A stretch of 64,000 nt of DNA, from the NCBI GenBank assembly GCA_005503065.1, contig SCOE01000005.1, forward strand, positions 124,001 to 188,000, given 5' to 3'. The notes beneath the pieces were generated by a model. The model saw nothing but the letters and a program-made list of their open reading frames with translations. It did no database searches and was not told the origin of the DNA. A program made the translations under genes and the position numbers. This DNA comes from Comamonadaceae bacterium ALPHA2B (GTDB lineage Bacteria > Pseudomonadota > Gammaproteobacteria > Burkholderiales > Burkholderiaceae_C). Below, one piece after another: positions 42,585-51,975 of the stretch (position 1 is the first letter of the stretch; each line of letters begins with the position of its first letter).

Positions 42585-43469
42585 TCAGTCGTTCGCCGGC
42601 GAGTGGGGCGCTGCCAGCTGCCATTGGGCGCGGGTGCGGCTGGCTGCGGCGATCGCCTGCTCGAGCGACTTGCCGTCGCCTGAGGCAATGAGTGCTTCCA
42701 TCTGCAGCAGCGCCTTGCGGAAGGCCTGCGACTGCAGCAGCACCTGCTCGCGGTTGGCCAACAGCACATCGCGCCACATGGCGGGGTCGCTGGCGGCGAT
42801 GCGCGAGAAGTCGCGGAAACCGCTGCCCGCCAATGCCAGGAACTGCGATCCGTCGGGCTGCCCGGCGACGGCGTTGGTGAAGGCGAAGGCCAGCAGATGC
42901 GGCAGGTGGCTCACCGCTGCGAAGGCGGCATCGTGGGCATCGGGCGCCATGTGGATGACCTTGGCGCCGATGTCGGTCCACACCTGCGATGCGCGCTGCA
43001 GATTGGCGCGCCGCGTGGACCTGACCGGCGTCAGCACCACCTGCCGATCGACGAAGAGGCCGGCTTCGGCGTGCTCGACGCCTGACAGCTCCTTGCCCGC
43101 GATCGGGTGTGCGGGCACGAAGTGGGACAGCCGCTGCTGCAGGCCGCGTTCGGCGGCGGTGATCACGTCGCGCTTGGTCGAGCCCACGTCCATCACCAGG
43201 GCGTTGTCGGAGATGCCGTGGCGGATCGCCTTGAAGGTCGCCTCGGATGCCGCGACGGGCACGGCGATGAGCACCAGGTCGGCGCCCGAGACGGCGAGAA
43301 GGGCGGACGGGGCGGCCACGTCGATCACGCCCAGCTGGCGGGCGCGCTCCGTGGTCGAGGGCGATTTGCTGTAGCCCACCACGCGCTTGACCAAGCGCGC
43401 CTGCTTGAGTGCCAGCGCGAACGAACCGCCAATGAGGCCGCAGCCGATCAGGCCGAGTTGGTCGAACAT
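42585..43469 (-). CDS. tyrA: Prephenate dehydrogenase
   Basis: A 294-residue NAD-dependent enzyme making 4-hydroxyphenylpyruvate for tyrosine. The Rossmann motif [16 protein letters not shown] is at the N-terminus; [11 protein letters not shown] and [16 protein letters not shown] are active-site segments with the catalytic His. There is no chorismate mutase domain. The start follows GGAGG, which comes directly after a 25-base palindrome (43482-43506). Confidence 0.95.
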   Translation of the reverse strand: MFDQLGLIGCGLIGGSFALALKQARLVKRVVGYSKSPSTTERARQLGVIDVAAPSALLAVSGADLVLIAVPVAASEATFKAIRHGISDNALVMDVGSTKRDVITAAERGLQQRLSHFVPAHPIAGKELSGVEHAEAGLFVDRQVVLTPVRSTRRANLQRASQVWTDIGAKVIHMAPDAHDAAFAAVSHLPHLLAFAFTNAVAGQPDGSQFLALAGSGFRDFSRIAASDPAMWRDVLLANREQVLLQSQAFRKALLQMEALIASGDGKSLEQAIAAASRTRAQWQLAAPHSPAND

Positions 43470-43481
43470 CAGGCCTCCGAC

Positions 43482-43506
43482 GAGCAGGCCTGCGGCAGGC
43501 CTGCTC
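43482..43506 (-). promoter_or_regulatory. Perfect 25-base palindrome before tyrA
   Basis: GAGCAGGCCTGC and GCAGGCCTGCTC flank a single base. In the leftward mRNA this forms a 10-12 bp hairpin ending 12 bases before the tyrA start codon, next to its GGAGG. It could influence tyrA translation or mRNA ends. No T-tract follows, so simple termination is unlikely. Confidence 0.6.
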
Positions 43507-43559
43507 CCCAGAAGAAGGCAGCGCTACTACACGGTGTGCCGGGCGTGTGTGTCGACATC

Positions 43560-44678
43560 TCAGGCCTTCACCGGGTAGGCGCCGATCACCTTGTAGAACG
43601 CGCACAGCGCACGCAGCTCGGCCAGCGCCGCTGCGACGTGGGGCTGGCTCGGGTGGCCGTCCAGGTCGATGTAGAAGTAGTAGTCCCACTGGCCGGTGCG
43701 CGCAGGACGCGACTCGAAGCGCGTCATCGACACGTTGTGGGTCTTCAGCGGCACCAGCAGGTCGTGCACGGCCCCGGGTCGGTTGGGCACCGAGACCACG
43801 AGGCTCGTGCAGTCGCGGCCCGACGCCGGCGGCATGGCGAGCGTCGTGGGCAGGGTGATGACGGCGAAGCGCGTGCGGTTGTACGCGTCGTCCTGGATCG
43901 CATGCGCCACGATGTGCAGGCCGTACTCGGTCGCTGCACGTTCGCTCGCCAGGCCGGCCCAGGCCGGGTTGGTGGCCGCCAGGCGTGCGCCTTCGGCGTT
44001 GCTCGAGACGGCGCGCCGCTCGGCCTTCGGCAGATGCTTGGCAAGCCAGCCCTGGCACTGCGCCAGCGCCTGTGGATGGGCCAGCACGGCCTCGATCCCG
44101 TCCAGGGAATTCGTCTGGCGCAGCAGGTTGTGGCGGACCAGCAGGCTGACCTCACCCACGACATGCGTGGGTGATTGCAGGAACATGTCCAGCGAGCGGG
44201 TGACGACGCCCTCGTTGGAGTTTTCTACTCCCACGACGCCGTACTGCGCACTGCCGCTGGCCGTGGCGTGGAACACCTCGTCGAAGCTGGCGCAATAGAC
44301 GAGGTCTGCGGCACCGCCGAAGTACTCGATGGCGGCCTGTTCGCAGAAGGTGCCCTCCGGCCCCAGCACCGCGACGCGCTGCGGCGACTCGAGAGCCAGG
44401 CAAGCCGACATGATTTCGCGCCAGATGGCCGCAACATGCGCGCCCTTGAGTGGGCCCGCGTTGTTGCGCCGGACCTTCTCGATCACCTGCGCTACGCGGT
44501 CGGGACGGAAGAAGGGCGTTCCTTCCCGCTTCTTGACCTCGCCGACCTGTTCCGCCACGCGGGCCCGTGCATTGAGCAGTTGCAGCAGCTGGTCGTCGAG
44601 CGCGTCGATCTGCACCCGCAGATCGGCGAGGCTGGCAGGGGAGTCGATGGAAGTGGGCGAGTCGGCGGGAGAGGTCAT
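43560..44678 (-). CDS. pheA: Bifunctional chorismate mutase / prephenate dehydratase
   Basis: A 372-residue P-protein. The N-terminal AroQ chorismate mutase (about 15-95; [20 protein letters not shown]) is followed by prephenate dehydratase (about 105-285; [33 protein letters not shown]) and a C-terminal ACT domain (about 295-370; [20 protein letters not shown]) that gives feedback inhibition by phenylalanine. The start could be ATG 44693, touching the serC stop, or ATG 44678; neither has a clear ribosome-binding site. Confidence 0.95.
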   Translation of the reverse strand: MTSPADSPTSIDSPASLADLRVQIDALDDQLLQLLNARARVAEQVGEVKKREGTPFFRPDRVAQVIEKVRRNNAGPLKGAHVAAIWREIMSACLALESPQRVAVLGPEGTFCEQAAIEYFGGAADLVYCASFDEVFHATASGSAQYGVVGVENSNEGVVTRSLDMFLQSPTHVVGEVSLLVRHNLLRQTNSLDGIEAVLAHPQALAQCQGWLAKHLPKAERRAVSSNAEGARLAATNPAWAGLASERAATEYGLHIVAHAIQDDAYNRTRFAVITLPTTLAMPPASGRDCTSLVVSVPNRPGAVHDLLVPLKTHNVSMTRFESRPARTGQWDYYFYIDLDGHPSQPHVAAALAELRALCAFYKVIGAYPVKA

Positions 44679-44693
44679 CGGGCGCGCGTGCAT

Positions 44694-45815
44694 TCAGGCA
44701 TGCAATCGCTCGAATTCTCTCATGTAGGCGACCAGCGCCTGGACGCCCTCCAGAGGCATCGCGTTGTAGATGCTGGCGCGCATGCCGCCCACCGACTTGT
44801 GGCCCTTGAGCTGCAGCAGGCCGGCGGCACGGGCGCCTTCCAGGAAGGCGGCATTCCGGCTTTCGTCGGCGAGGAAAAAGGGCACGTTCATTCGCGAACG
44901 GCATTCAACGGCGACCCGGTTGCTGTAGAAGGACGAGCCATCGATGGCGTCGTAGAGCAGCTTCGCCTTGGCGGCATTGCGCCGGGCCATCGCCTCGACG
45001 CCGGTCAGTTCGCCTTCCTTCTGCGCCAGCAGCCACTGGAAGGTGAGGCCGGCGATGTAGATGCCCCAGGTCGGCGGCGTGTTGTACATCGACTGGTTGT
45101 CGGCGACCGTGCGGTAGTTGAAGGCGCTCGGGCAGATGTCCAGCGCGTGGCCCAGGAGTTCGTCACGCACCACGACCAGCGTGAGGCCGGCCGGTCCCAG
45201 GTTCTTCTGCGCGCCGCCGAAGGCCAGCCCGACACGCGACCAGTCCACGGGCCGCGAGGCCACATGCGACGAAAAATCGATGGCCAGCGGCGCTGAACTA
45301 CCGAGCGCCTTCAGGTCGGGAAGCTCCTGGAACTCGATGCCGTTGATCGTCTCGTTGGAGCACAGGTGCACATACGAAGCGCTGCTGCTGAGCTGCCAGC
45401 CGGACGGGTCGGGCAGGTCCAGGTGGCCGCCTTCGGCGTTGCTGGCGGCGATGCGTGCATCGCAATAGCGCCGCGCTTCCTTGTGCGACTTGATGCTCCA
45501 ACTGCCGGTGATCACGAAGTCGACGATGCCGCCCCGCGACAGGTTCAGGGGCACGATGGCGTTCTCGCCAAGCCCGCCGCCCTGCATGAACAGGATGTGG
45601 AACTGCTCGGGCACATGCAGCAGGCGGCGCAGGTCGCCCTCGGCCTGCGCAAGAATCTCGCCGAATTCCTTGCCCCGGTGGCTCATCTCCATCACGCCCA
45701 TGCCGCTGCCATGCCAGTCGAGCATCTCGGCGGCGGCCTGTTGCAGCACCGCCTCCGGCATCGTGGCCGGACCAGCGGAGAAGTTGTAGGGGCGGCGGGG
45801 CAAGGGCGTTGTCAC
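44694..45815 (-). CDS. serC: Phosphoserine aminotransferase
   Basis: A 373-residue PLP enzyme converting 3-phosphohydroxypyruvate to phosphoserine; it also serves pyridoxine synthesis. The start [20 protein letters not shown] and the HRGKEF and PLP-lysine region ([13 protein letters not shown]) are typical. Its ATG overlaps the stop of the DUF2059 gene by four bases and it leads directly into pheA. Confidence 0.96.
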   Translation of the reverse strand: MTTPLPRRPYNFSAGPATMPEAVLQQAAAEMLDWHGSGMGVMEMSHRGKEFGEILAQAEGDLRRLLHVPEQFHILFMQGGGLGENAIVPLNLSRGGIVDFVITGSWSIKSHKEARRYCDARIAASNAEGGHLDLPDPSGWQLSSSASYVHLCSNETINGIEFQELPDLKALGSSAPLAIDFSSHVASRPVDWSRVGLAFGGAQKNLGPAGLTLVVVRDELLGHALDICPSAFNYRTVADNQSMYNTPPTWGIYIAGLTFQWLLAQKEGELTGVEAMARRNAAKAKLLYDAIDGSSFYSNRVAVECRSRMNVPFFLADESRNAAFLEGARAAGLLQLKGHKSVGGMRASIYNAMPLEGVQALVAYMREFERLHA

Positions 45816-46399
45816 TTCTTCGCCGGTGCCTTGGCGCCGCCCGACTTGGGCGCAGCAGCCTGGCCGCCGTCAGTCGGGGCGCCGATGGCCTTCGCCACGT
45901 CGACGTTGAGCTTCTCGACCTTGGGTTCCAGCGTGCTGCGCAGGTCACCCACGATCTTCTGGCCCAGGGCCTGCTGCATCTTGCCGCTGGTCTCGGCAAA
46001 CTTGCGGCTCACGGGCGAATTGAGCCAGGCCATCAGCGTCTTGAGCTCGTCTTCGGTGAAGTCCTGTTCGAGGATCGGCGTCACGACACCCGGGAAGACC
46101 TGGGCGGCCTTGTCCCGCACGATCGGAAAGGTGGCGTCGAAGTACTTGCGGAATTCTTCGTCGGCGGCCTTGGCTGCGGCGTCACGCTTGTCGGCCGCGA
46201 CACGGGTGCTGAGATATTCGGACGCTGCGGCGGCGACCGGATCGGACGTGCTCTGGACGATGCCGCGGGCCATCATCTCGACAGCGGGCTTCTGGATGTC
46301 GACGAACTGCTTGATGAGCGTCGCCTTGTCCTGTGCCCAGCCGGCGGTGGCGGCGGACGCAAGGGTGGTGGCGAGCAGGATGCGTTTGAGTTGTTTCAT
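45812..46399 (-). CDS. Secreted DUF2059-family protein
   Basis: A 195-residue protein with a signal peptide ([20 protein letters not shown]), a helical DUF2059 core (about 90-155; [32 protein letters not shown]) and a Lys/Ala/Pro-rich end. The function of DUF2059 is unknown. It overlaps gyrA by four bases upstream and serC by four bases downstream, so it is translationally locked between a topoisomerase and a serine biosynthesis gene. Confidence 0.88.
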   Translation of the reverse strand: MKQLKRILLATTLASAATAGWAQDKATLIKQFVDIQKPAVEMMARGIVQSTSDPVAAAASEYLSTRVAADKRDAAAKAADEEFRKYFDATFPIVRDKAAQVFPGVVTPILEQDFTEDELKTLMAWLNSPVSRKFAETSGKMQQALGQKIVGDLRSTLEPKVEKLNVDVAKAIGAPTDGGQAAAPKSGGAKAPAKK

Positions 46400-49035
46400 T
46401 GGGTGTTCTCCGTTGATGGGGTGGAAGAGTCGTCGCCGTCCGCGGCGCCGTTGGCATCGTTTTCCACGATGCGCTGCAGACCGCTGAGCTTGGCGCCTTC
46501 GTCGAGGCCGATGAGGGTGACGCCCTGCGTGGCGCGGCCGAGTTCCCGGATCTCGGCCACGCGGGTGCGCACCAGCACGCCCTTGTCGGTGATGAGCATG
46601 ATCTCGTCGTCCGCGCGGACCAGTGTGGCGGCGACGACCTTGCCGTTTCGCTCGCTCTGTTGGATCGCGATCATGCCTTTGGTTCCCCGGCCGTGCCGCG
46701 TGTATTCGACGATGCTCGTGCGCTTGCCATAGCCGTTCTCGGTGGCCGTGAGCACGCTCTGCTGCTCGTCCTCGGCCACCAGCATGGCGATCACGCCCTG
46801 GCCTTCCTCGAGCATCATGCCGCGCACGCCGCGGGCGTTTCGCCCCATCGGCCGCACGTCGTTCTCGTCGAAGCGCACGGCCTTGCCGCCGTCCGAGAAC
46901 AGCATCACGTCGTGCTGGCCGTCGGTCAGCGCAGCGCCCACGAGGTAGTCGCCGGCATCCAGGTCCACGGCAATGATGCCGGCCTTGCGGGGGTTGCTGA
47001 ATTCGTCCAGCGCCGTCTTCTTCACCGTGCCCATCGAGGTTGCCATGAAGATGTACCGGTCGGCCGGGAAGTTGCGCGTCTCGCCCGTGAGCGGCAGCAC
47101 GACGTTGATCTTCTCGCCCTCGGCGAGCGGGAACATGTTGACGATGGGGCGCCCGCGCGAATTGCGCGAGCCTGCCGGCACCTCCCACACCTTGAGCCAG
47201 TACAGGCGGCCGCGGTTGGAGAAGCACAGGATGTAGTCGTGCGTGTTGGCGATGAAGAGCTGGTCGATCCAGTCGTCTTCCTTGGTCGCCGTCGCCTGCT
47301 TGCCGCGGCCGCCGCGCTTCTGGGCGCGGTATTCGCTCAAAGGCTGGCTCTTGATGTAGCCGCTGTGCGAAAGCGTCACGACCATGTCGGTCGGCGTGAT
47401 CAGGTCCTCGGTCGACAGGTCGTAGGCGCTGTGTTCCACCTGGCTGCGTCGCGCACCCAGCTTGGTCTGGCCGAACTCCTGCTTCAGGCTCGTCAGTTCG
47501 TCGCCGATGATGGTGGAGACGCGTTCGGGGCGGGCAAGGATATCGAGCAGGTCGTCGATCTCCGACATCACCTCCTTGTACTCGGCGACGATCTTGTCCT
47601 GCTCCAGGCCGGTCAGGCGCTGCAGGCGCATCTGCAGGATTTCCTGGGCCTGCGTTTCCGACAGACGGTACAGGCCGTCGCTGTGCAGGCCGTACTCGCG
47701 CTCGAGGCCTTCGGGCCGGTAGTCGTCGGCGTTCACCGTGCCGCCATCGGCACGCGAGCGGGTCAGCATCTCGCGCACCAGCTTGCTGTCCCACGAGCGC
47801 GCCATCAGCTCGGCCTTGGCCACCGGGGGAGTGGGGGCGTTGCGGATGATGGCGATGAAGTCGTCGATGTTGGCCAGTGCCACCGCCAGGCCTTCCAGCA
47901 CGTGGCCGCGATCCCGCGCCTTGCGCAGGTTGAAGACCGTGCGCCGCGTGACGACCTCGCGCCGATGCTGCAGGAAGACCTGGATCAGGTCCTTGAGATT
48001 GCACAGCTTCGGCTGGCCATCGACCAGCGCCACCATGTTGATGCCGAAGGTGTCCTGCAGCTGAGTCTGCTTGTAGAGGTTGTTGAGCACCACCTCGGGC
48101 ACTTCGCCGCGCTTGAGCTCGATCACCAGGCGCATGCCCGACTTGTCGGACTCGTCCTGGATGTGGCTGATGCCCTCGAGCTTCTTCTCGTGCACCAGCT
48201 CGGCCATTCGCTCCTGCAGCGTCTTCTTGTTGACCTGATAGGGCAGCTCGTCGACGATGATTGCCTGTCGCTGGCCGCGGTCGATGTCCTCGAAGTGGCA
48301 CTTGGCGCGCATCACCACCTTCCCGCGGCCGGTGCGGTAGCCGTCCTTGACGCCGTTGATGCCGTAGATGATGCCGGCGGTGGGGAAGTCGGGGGCCGGG
48401 ATGATCTCCATCAGCTCCTCGATCGTGGCCTCGGGCTGGCGCAGCAGGTGCAGGCAGGCATCGACCACTTCATTGAGGTTGTGCGGCGGAATATTCGTCG
48501 CCATGCCCACCGCAATACCGCCGGAACCATTCACCAGCAAATTGGGCAATTTGCTTGGTAAAACGATCGGCTCTTTTTCGCTGCCGTCGTAATTCGGGCC
48601 GAAATCGACCGTTTCCTTGTCGATATCCGCCAGCATTTCGTGCGCAATTTTTGCCAGGCGGATTTCGGTATAGCGCATGGCTGCGGCGTTGTCGCCATCC
48701 ACCGAACCGAAATTGCCCTGCCCATCCACCAGCATGTGGCGCATCGAGAAATCCTGCGCCAGACGCACGATGGTGTCGTAGACCGACTGGTCGCCGTGCG
48801 GGTGGTACTTGCCGATCACGTCGCCCACGATGCGCGCCGACTTCTTGTAGGGACGGTTCCAGTCGTTGTTCAGCTCGTGCATGGCATACAGCACGCGCCG
48901 GTGAACCGGCTTCAGGCCGTCGCGGGCGTCTGGAAGCGCGCGTCCCACGATCACGCTCATCGCGTAATCGAGGTAGCTGCGCCGCATTTCCTCTTCGAGA
49001 CTGATGGGCAGGGTTTCTTTGGCGAACGAGGTCAT
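46396..49035 (-). CDS. gyrA: DNA gyrase subunit A
   Basis: An 879-residue subunit of the type II topoisomerase that introduces negative supercoils. The catalytic tyrosine lies in [12 protein letters not shown], and the C-terminal GyrA box is QKRGGRGK. In the quinolone-resistance region the sequence reads [13 protein letters not shown]: the position of E. coli Ser83 is Gln, while Asp87 is kept. A patch at about 48485-48690 uses A/T-ending codons in sharp contrast to its flanks. It is the first gene of a long leftward cluster. Confidence 0.97.
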   Translation of the reverse strand: MTSFAKETLPISLEEEMRRSYLDYAMSVIVGRALPDARDGLKPVHRRVLYAMHELNNDWNRPYKKSARIVGDVIGKYHPHGDQSVYDTIVRLAQDFSMRHMLVDGQGNFGSVDGDNAAAMRYTEIRLAKIAHEMLADIDKETVDFGPNYDGSEKEPIVLPSKLPNLLVNGSGGIAVGMATNIPPHNLNEVVDACLHLLRQPEATIEELMEIIPAPDFPTAGIIYGINGVKDGYRTGRGKVVMRAKCHFEDIDRGQRQAIIVDELPYQVNKKTLQERMAELVHEKKLEGISHIQDESDKSGMRLVIELKRGEVPEVVLNNLYKQTQLQDTFGINMVALVDGQPKLCNLKDLIQVFLQHRREVVTRRTVFNLRKARDRGHVLEGLAVALANIDDFIAIIRNAPTPPVAKAELMARSWDSKLVREMLTRSRADGGTVNADDYRPEGLEREYGLHSDGLYRLSETQAQEILQMRLQRLTGLEQDKIVAEYKEVMSEIDDLLDILARPERVSTIIGDELTSLKQEFGQTKLGARRSQVEHSAYDLSTEDLITPTDMVVTLSHSGYIKSQPLSEYRAQKRGGRGKQATATKEDDWIDQLFIANTHDYILCFSNRGRLYWLKVWEVPAGSRNSRGRPIVNMFPLAEGEKINVVLPLTGETRNFPADRYIFMATSMGTVKKTALDEFSNPRKAGIIAVDLDAGDYLVGAALTDGQHDVMLFSDGGKAVRFDENDVRPMGRNARGVRGMMLEEGQGVIAMLVAEDEQQSVLTATENGYGKRTSIVEYTRHGRGTKGMIAIQQSERNGKVVAATLVRADDEIMLITDKGVLVRTRVAEIRELGRATQGVTLIGLDEGAKLSGLQRIVENDANGAADGDDSSTPSTENTQ

Positions 49036-49261
49036 GCAGGGGCGGTCGGGCGACGGGAACCCACGATTTTACGTCCTGCGCCTTGTCGTAAGGCCGCAAC
49101 ACAACGCCCGGATTCCGCCTCAGTCCTACGCTTTGGCGCCGTGGCGCGGCCGGTTTGGGAAAGACCCTATGGCACAATCATCTGAACGTTTTGGGTGGTG
49201 GTCACTTGAGACGTCCTTGTTTCGCAGCGCGGCTGCGGCTTTTTCCCCCAAGAGGAGAACC
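49036..49261 (+). promoter_or_regulatory. Divergent gyrA/ompA region with ompA leader hairpin
   Basis: This 226-base gap holds the gyrA and ompA promoters. Before ompA, CGCAGC (49223-49228) pairs with GCTGCG (49232-49237), followed by CTTTTT, a terminator-like hairpin just before the AGAGGAG ribosome-binding site. A CACAAT hexamer at 49173-49178 may be the ompA -10 box. Confidence 0.45.
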
Positions 49262-49909
49262 ATGAAGAAACTGAATAAAGTGGCGATGATGTTTGCAGTC
49301 GCTGCGCTCGCCACGGCCGCCGGCGCGCAGACCCGTGTCACCGCCGCGAACGGTGGTCCCGTGATCGACAACTGGCAGAACGGCACCGGCGAACTGGTCT
49401 GGAAGAACGGTACCAACGAACTGTGCTGGCGCGATGCCAACTGGACGCCCGCCACCGCCGCCGTCGGCTGCGACGGCGCTCTGGTTCCTGCACCCGCAGC
49501 GACCCCTGCCGCTCCGGTTGCGCCTGCTGCCCCGGTTGCTCCGCCGGTCGCCGCCTCGAAGGTCACCTTCGCTGCCGACGCCTTCTTCGACTTCGACAAG
49601 TCGGTGCTCAAGCCCGAAGGTCGCGCGAAGCTGGACGATCTGGTCTCGAAGATCCGCGGCATCAACCTCGAAGTCATCATCGCTGTCGGCCACACCGACT
49701 CGATCGGTAGCGTCGCCTACAACCAGCGTCTGTCGGTGCGTCGTGCCGAAGCCGTCAAGGCCTACCTGGTCAGCAAGGGCATCGAGCGCAACCGCGTGTA
49801 CACCGAAGGCAAGGGCAAGAGCCAGCCGATCGCGGACAACCGCACCAAGGAAGGCCGCGCCAAGAACCGCCGCGTGGAAATCGAAGTGGTCGGCACCCGC
49901 CCCAACTGA
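49262..49909 (+). CDS. ompA: OmpA-family outer membrane protein
   Basis: A 215-residue protein without a beta-barrel. After a signal peptide (MMFAVAALATAAGAQ) comes a short Trp-rich domain (DNWQNGTGELVWKNGTNELC) with a possible disulfide (Cys pair), an Ala/Pro hinge, and an OmpA C-terminal peptidoglycan-binding domain (about 105-212; FFDFDKSVLKPEGR, GHTDSIGSVAYNQRLSVRRA). It likely links the outer membrane to the cell wall. A strong ribosome-binding site (AGAGGAG) and very biased codons suggest high expression. Confidence 0.94.
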   Translation: MKKLNKVAMMFAVAALATAAGAQTRVTAANGGPVIDNWQNGTGELVWKNGTNELCWRDANWTPATAAVGCDGALVPAPAATPAAPVAPAAPVAPPVAASKVTFAADAFFDFDKSVLKPEGRAKLDDLVSKIRGINLEVIIAVGHTDSIGSVAYNQRLSVRRAEAVKAYLVSKGIERNRVYTEGKGKSQPIADNRTKEGRAKNRRVEIEVVGTRPN

Positions 49910-49932
49910 TTCCACAAGCTTCGGCTTTGAAG

Positions 49933-49958
49933 AACCCCGCCTCGGCGGGGTTTTTTTT
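49933..49958 (+). terminator. Intrinsic terminator of ompA
   Basis: AACCCCGCC and GGCGGGGTT form the stem, followed by eight T residues. Confidence 0.92.
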
Positions 49959-50030
49959 ATTTCGACGACGGCGCGCGATGGTTCTGATCTGCCTCCCGCG
50001 TCCGCGCATGCGACTTGATAATCTGCCGAC

Positions 50031-50750
50031 ATGACAGACAACCTCAATGCCGACCCTGCTGAGTTGGCGAAATTCTCCGAACTCGCCCACCGCTGGTGGG
50101 ACCTCGACAGCGAATTCCGGCCACTGCATGAAATCAATCCGCTGAGGCTCGAGTGGATCGAGTCCCAAGTGGGACTGGCAGGGCGCCATGTGCTGGATGT
50201 GGGCTGCGGCGGCGGCATCCTGGCTGACTCGATGGCGCGCCGCGGCGCGGACGTGTTGGGCATCGATCTGGCCACCAAGGCCTTGAAGGTCGCCCAACTG
50301 CACGCGCTCGAAGCCGGTACGCGCGGCGTCAAGTACAGGGAAGTCAGCGCCGAGGCGCTGGCGGCCGAGGCGCCTGCCAGCTTCGACGTGGTGACTTGCA
50401 TGGAGATGCTGGAGCATGTCCCCGATCCCGCCTCCGTGGTCCAGGCCTGCGCCGATCTGGTCAAGCCTGGTGGTCGGGTGTTCTTCTCCACCATCAACCG
50501 CAATGCCAAGGCCTTCCTCCTTGCGATCGTCGGCGCCGAGTACGTGCTGGGCATGCTGCCACGCGGCACGCACGAGTACCGCAAGCTGATCCGACCCAGC
50601 GAACTGGCGGCGCATTGCCGAGCCGCGGGGCTGGCGATGGGCCCGATGAGGGGGATGGCATACAACCCGGTCACGCGGCGCTACTGGTTGAACGCCGATA
50701 CCGGCGTGAACTACCTCGTCGCAACGCGCAAGCCGGCGGTGGCTGCATGA
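50031..50750 (+). CDS. ubiG: Ubiquinone biosynthesis O-methyltransferase UbiG
   Basis: A 239-residue SAM-dependent methyltransferase that carries out both O-methylations of ubiquinone synthesis. N-terminal FSELAHRWWDLDSEFRPLHEINPLR is the UbiG signature (split here into FSELAHRWWDLDSE and FRPLHEINPLR). SAM motif I is LDVGCGGGIL and post-I is VLGIDLATK. Its stop overlaps the gph start (ATGA). Confidence 0.96.
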   Translation: MTDNLNADPAELAKFSELAHRWWDLDSEFRPLHEINPLRLEWIESQVGLAGRHVLDVGCGGGILADSMARRGADVLGIDLATKALKVAQLHALEAGTRGVKYREVSAEALAAEAPASFDVVTCMEMLEHVPDPASVVQACADLVKPGGRVFFSTINRNAKAFLLAIVGAEYVLGMLPRGTHEYRKLIRPSELAAHCRAAGLAMGPMRGMAYNPVTRRYWLNADTGVNYLVATRKPAVAA

Positions 50751-51415
50751 GCCCGTGGCGTCCACGTGCGGTGCTGTTCGATCTCGACGGCACCCTGATC
50801 GACAGCGCTCCCGATCTGGGCGCGGCGGCCGACAAGATGCGCACCGACCGCGGTCTTGCGTCGCTCCCCCTGGCCGACTACCGGCCCATGGCCGGGGCCG
50901 GCGCACGCGGGATGCTGGGCGTGGCCTTCGGCATCACGCCCGAGGTGCCGGAGTTCGCCACCCTGCGCGAGGAGTTCTTCCGGAACTACGAGGCCCGCAT
51001 GCTGGACAACACCTTCATCTTCGACGGAGTCCCGGAGTTGGTCGCTGCGCTGCGCGATGCCGGGCTCGCATGGGGCGTGGTCACCAACAAGTCCAGGCGC
51101 TTCACCGAACCGCTCACCGCATCGCTGCCCTTGTTCGGCAGCGCGGGTGCCATCGTGAGCGGCGACAGTACGCCCCACGCCAAGCCGCACCCGGAGCCGC
51201 TGTTCGAAGCCGCGCGCCGGCTCGGCCTCCCGGCGGACGAATGCATCTATGTCGGAGACGACGAGCGCGACATGGTGGCGGGCCGCGCCGCGGGTATGCG
51301 CACCATTGCCGCGACCTATGGATACCTGGGCGCCGACGCCGACACCACCCTCTGGAGGGCCGATGCCGCCATCGCTTCGCCCCTCGAGCTCTTGAAATGG
51401 CTGCGCGCGGACTAA
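50747..51415 (+). CDS. gph: Phosphoglycolate phosphatase (HAD family)
   Basis: A 222-residue HAD hydrolase removing phosphate from 2-phosphoglycolate. HAD motif I is LFDLDGTLIDSAPDL, motif II the VVTNKS region, motif III Lys in KPHPEPL and motif IV VGDDERDMVAG. ubiG-gph coupling is common in proteobacteria. The stop codon lies inside the probable -10 box of ssrA. Confidence 0.93.
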   Translation: MSPWRPRAVLFDLDGTLIDSAPDLGAAADKMRTDRGLASLPLADYRPMAGAGARGMLGVAFGITPEVPEFATLREEFFRNYEARMLDNTFIFDGVPELVAALRDAGLAWGVVTNKSRRFTEPLTASLPLFGSAGAIVSGDSTPHAKPHPEPLFEAARRLGLPADECIYVGDDERDMVAGRAAGMRTIAATYGYLGADADTTLWRADAAIASPLELLKWLRAD

Positions 51416-51418
51416 AAT
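51392..51418 (+). promoter_or_regulatory. Probable ssrA promoter overlapping the end of gph
   Basis: TTGAAA (51392-51397) and TAAAAT (51413-51418) are separated by 15 bases and lie 11 bases before the mature tmRNA 5' end. The TAA stop codon of gph is the first half of the -10 box. Confidence 0.6.
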
Positions 51419-51428
51419 AACGAGTCCA

Positions 51429-51814
51429 GGGGCTGCACTGGTTTCGACGTGGGTTCGGGATCGCAGCGGGGCATGTCGAGCTGAATGCGCTCGTTAAACA
51501 GATTCAAACAAACTAACTGCAAACGACGAACGTTTCGCACTCGCCGCTTAAACCCGGTGAGCCTTGCAACAGTTGGCCGATGGGCTGGGCAAGGGGGCGT
51601 TAGAGCAATCTGACGCCTCCCGGCTGCAAGGTTAATTACATTGGCTGGCCGCCGTCCGGGCACCTTGGGCGGCGGCGAGATTCAAGGGTGCTGGCGGCCG
51701 GTGGAGCGTGCGACTGCGCGACGCCGGTGGCGAGATCCAAAACAGATCGCTAAACATGTAGAACTGCGCGACGATGGCTTGCGGACGGGGGTTCAAATCC
51801 CCCCAGCTCCACCA
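51429..51814 (+). ncRNA. ssrA: Transfer-messenger RNA (tmRNA)
   Basis: A 386-base one-piece tmRNA that rescues stalled ribosomes. The 5' end GGGGCUG pairs with CAGCUCC before a 3' ACCA, forming the acceptor stem; the T arm GGGGGTTCAAATCCCCC is perfect. The D-like loop begins GCACTGGTTTCGACG. The tag frame starts at GCA 51519 and encodes ANDERFALAA with TAA at 51549-51551, the typical betaproteobacterial degradation tag. Pseudoknot regions lie between the tag and the T arm. A strong terminator follows. Confidence 0.97.
51519..51551 (+). other. tmRNA tag reading frame
   Basis: Resume codon GCA, then codons for NDERFALAA and a TAA stop. The tag sends rescued proteins to ClpXP/ClpAP. Confidence 0.95.
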
Positions 51815-51820
51815 CACGGC

Positions 51821-51857
51821 AAGGGCCGGATTCCCACGAATCCGGCCCTTCTTTTTT
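51821..51857 (+). terminator. Intrinsic terminator of ssrA
   Basis: AAGGGCCGGATTC and GAATCCGGCCCTT form a perfect 13-bp stem with loop CCAC, followed by CTTTTTT. Confidence 0.92.
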
Positions 51858-51975
51858 GTTGTGTGGTCCTCGATGCACGGGCTTATAGTCGGCGCTCGTC
51901 GCCAGCCGGCACGTCGCCGGCGGCGTGCACGAAGCCGAAAAAGAACAACCATCATCGAGCCGAGGGACCCATCGC

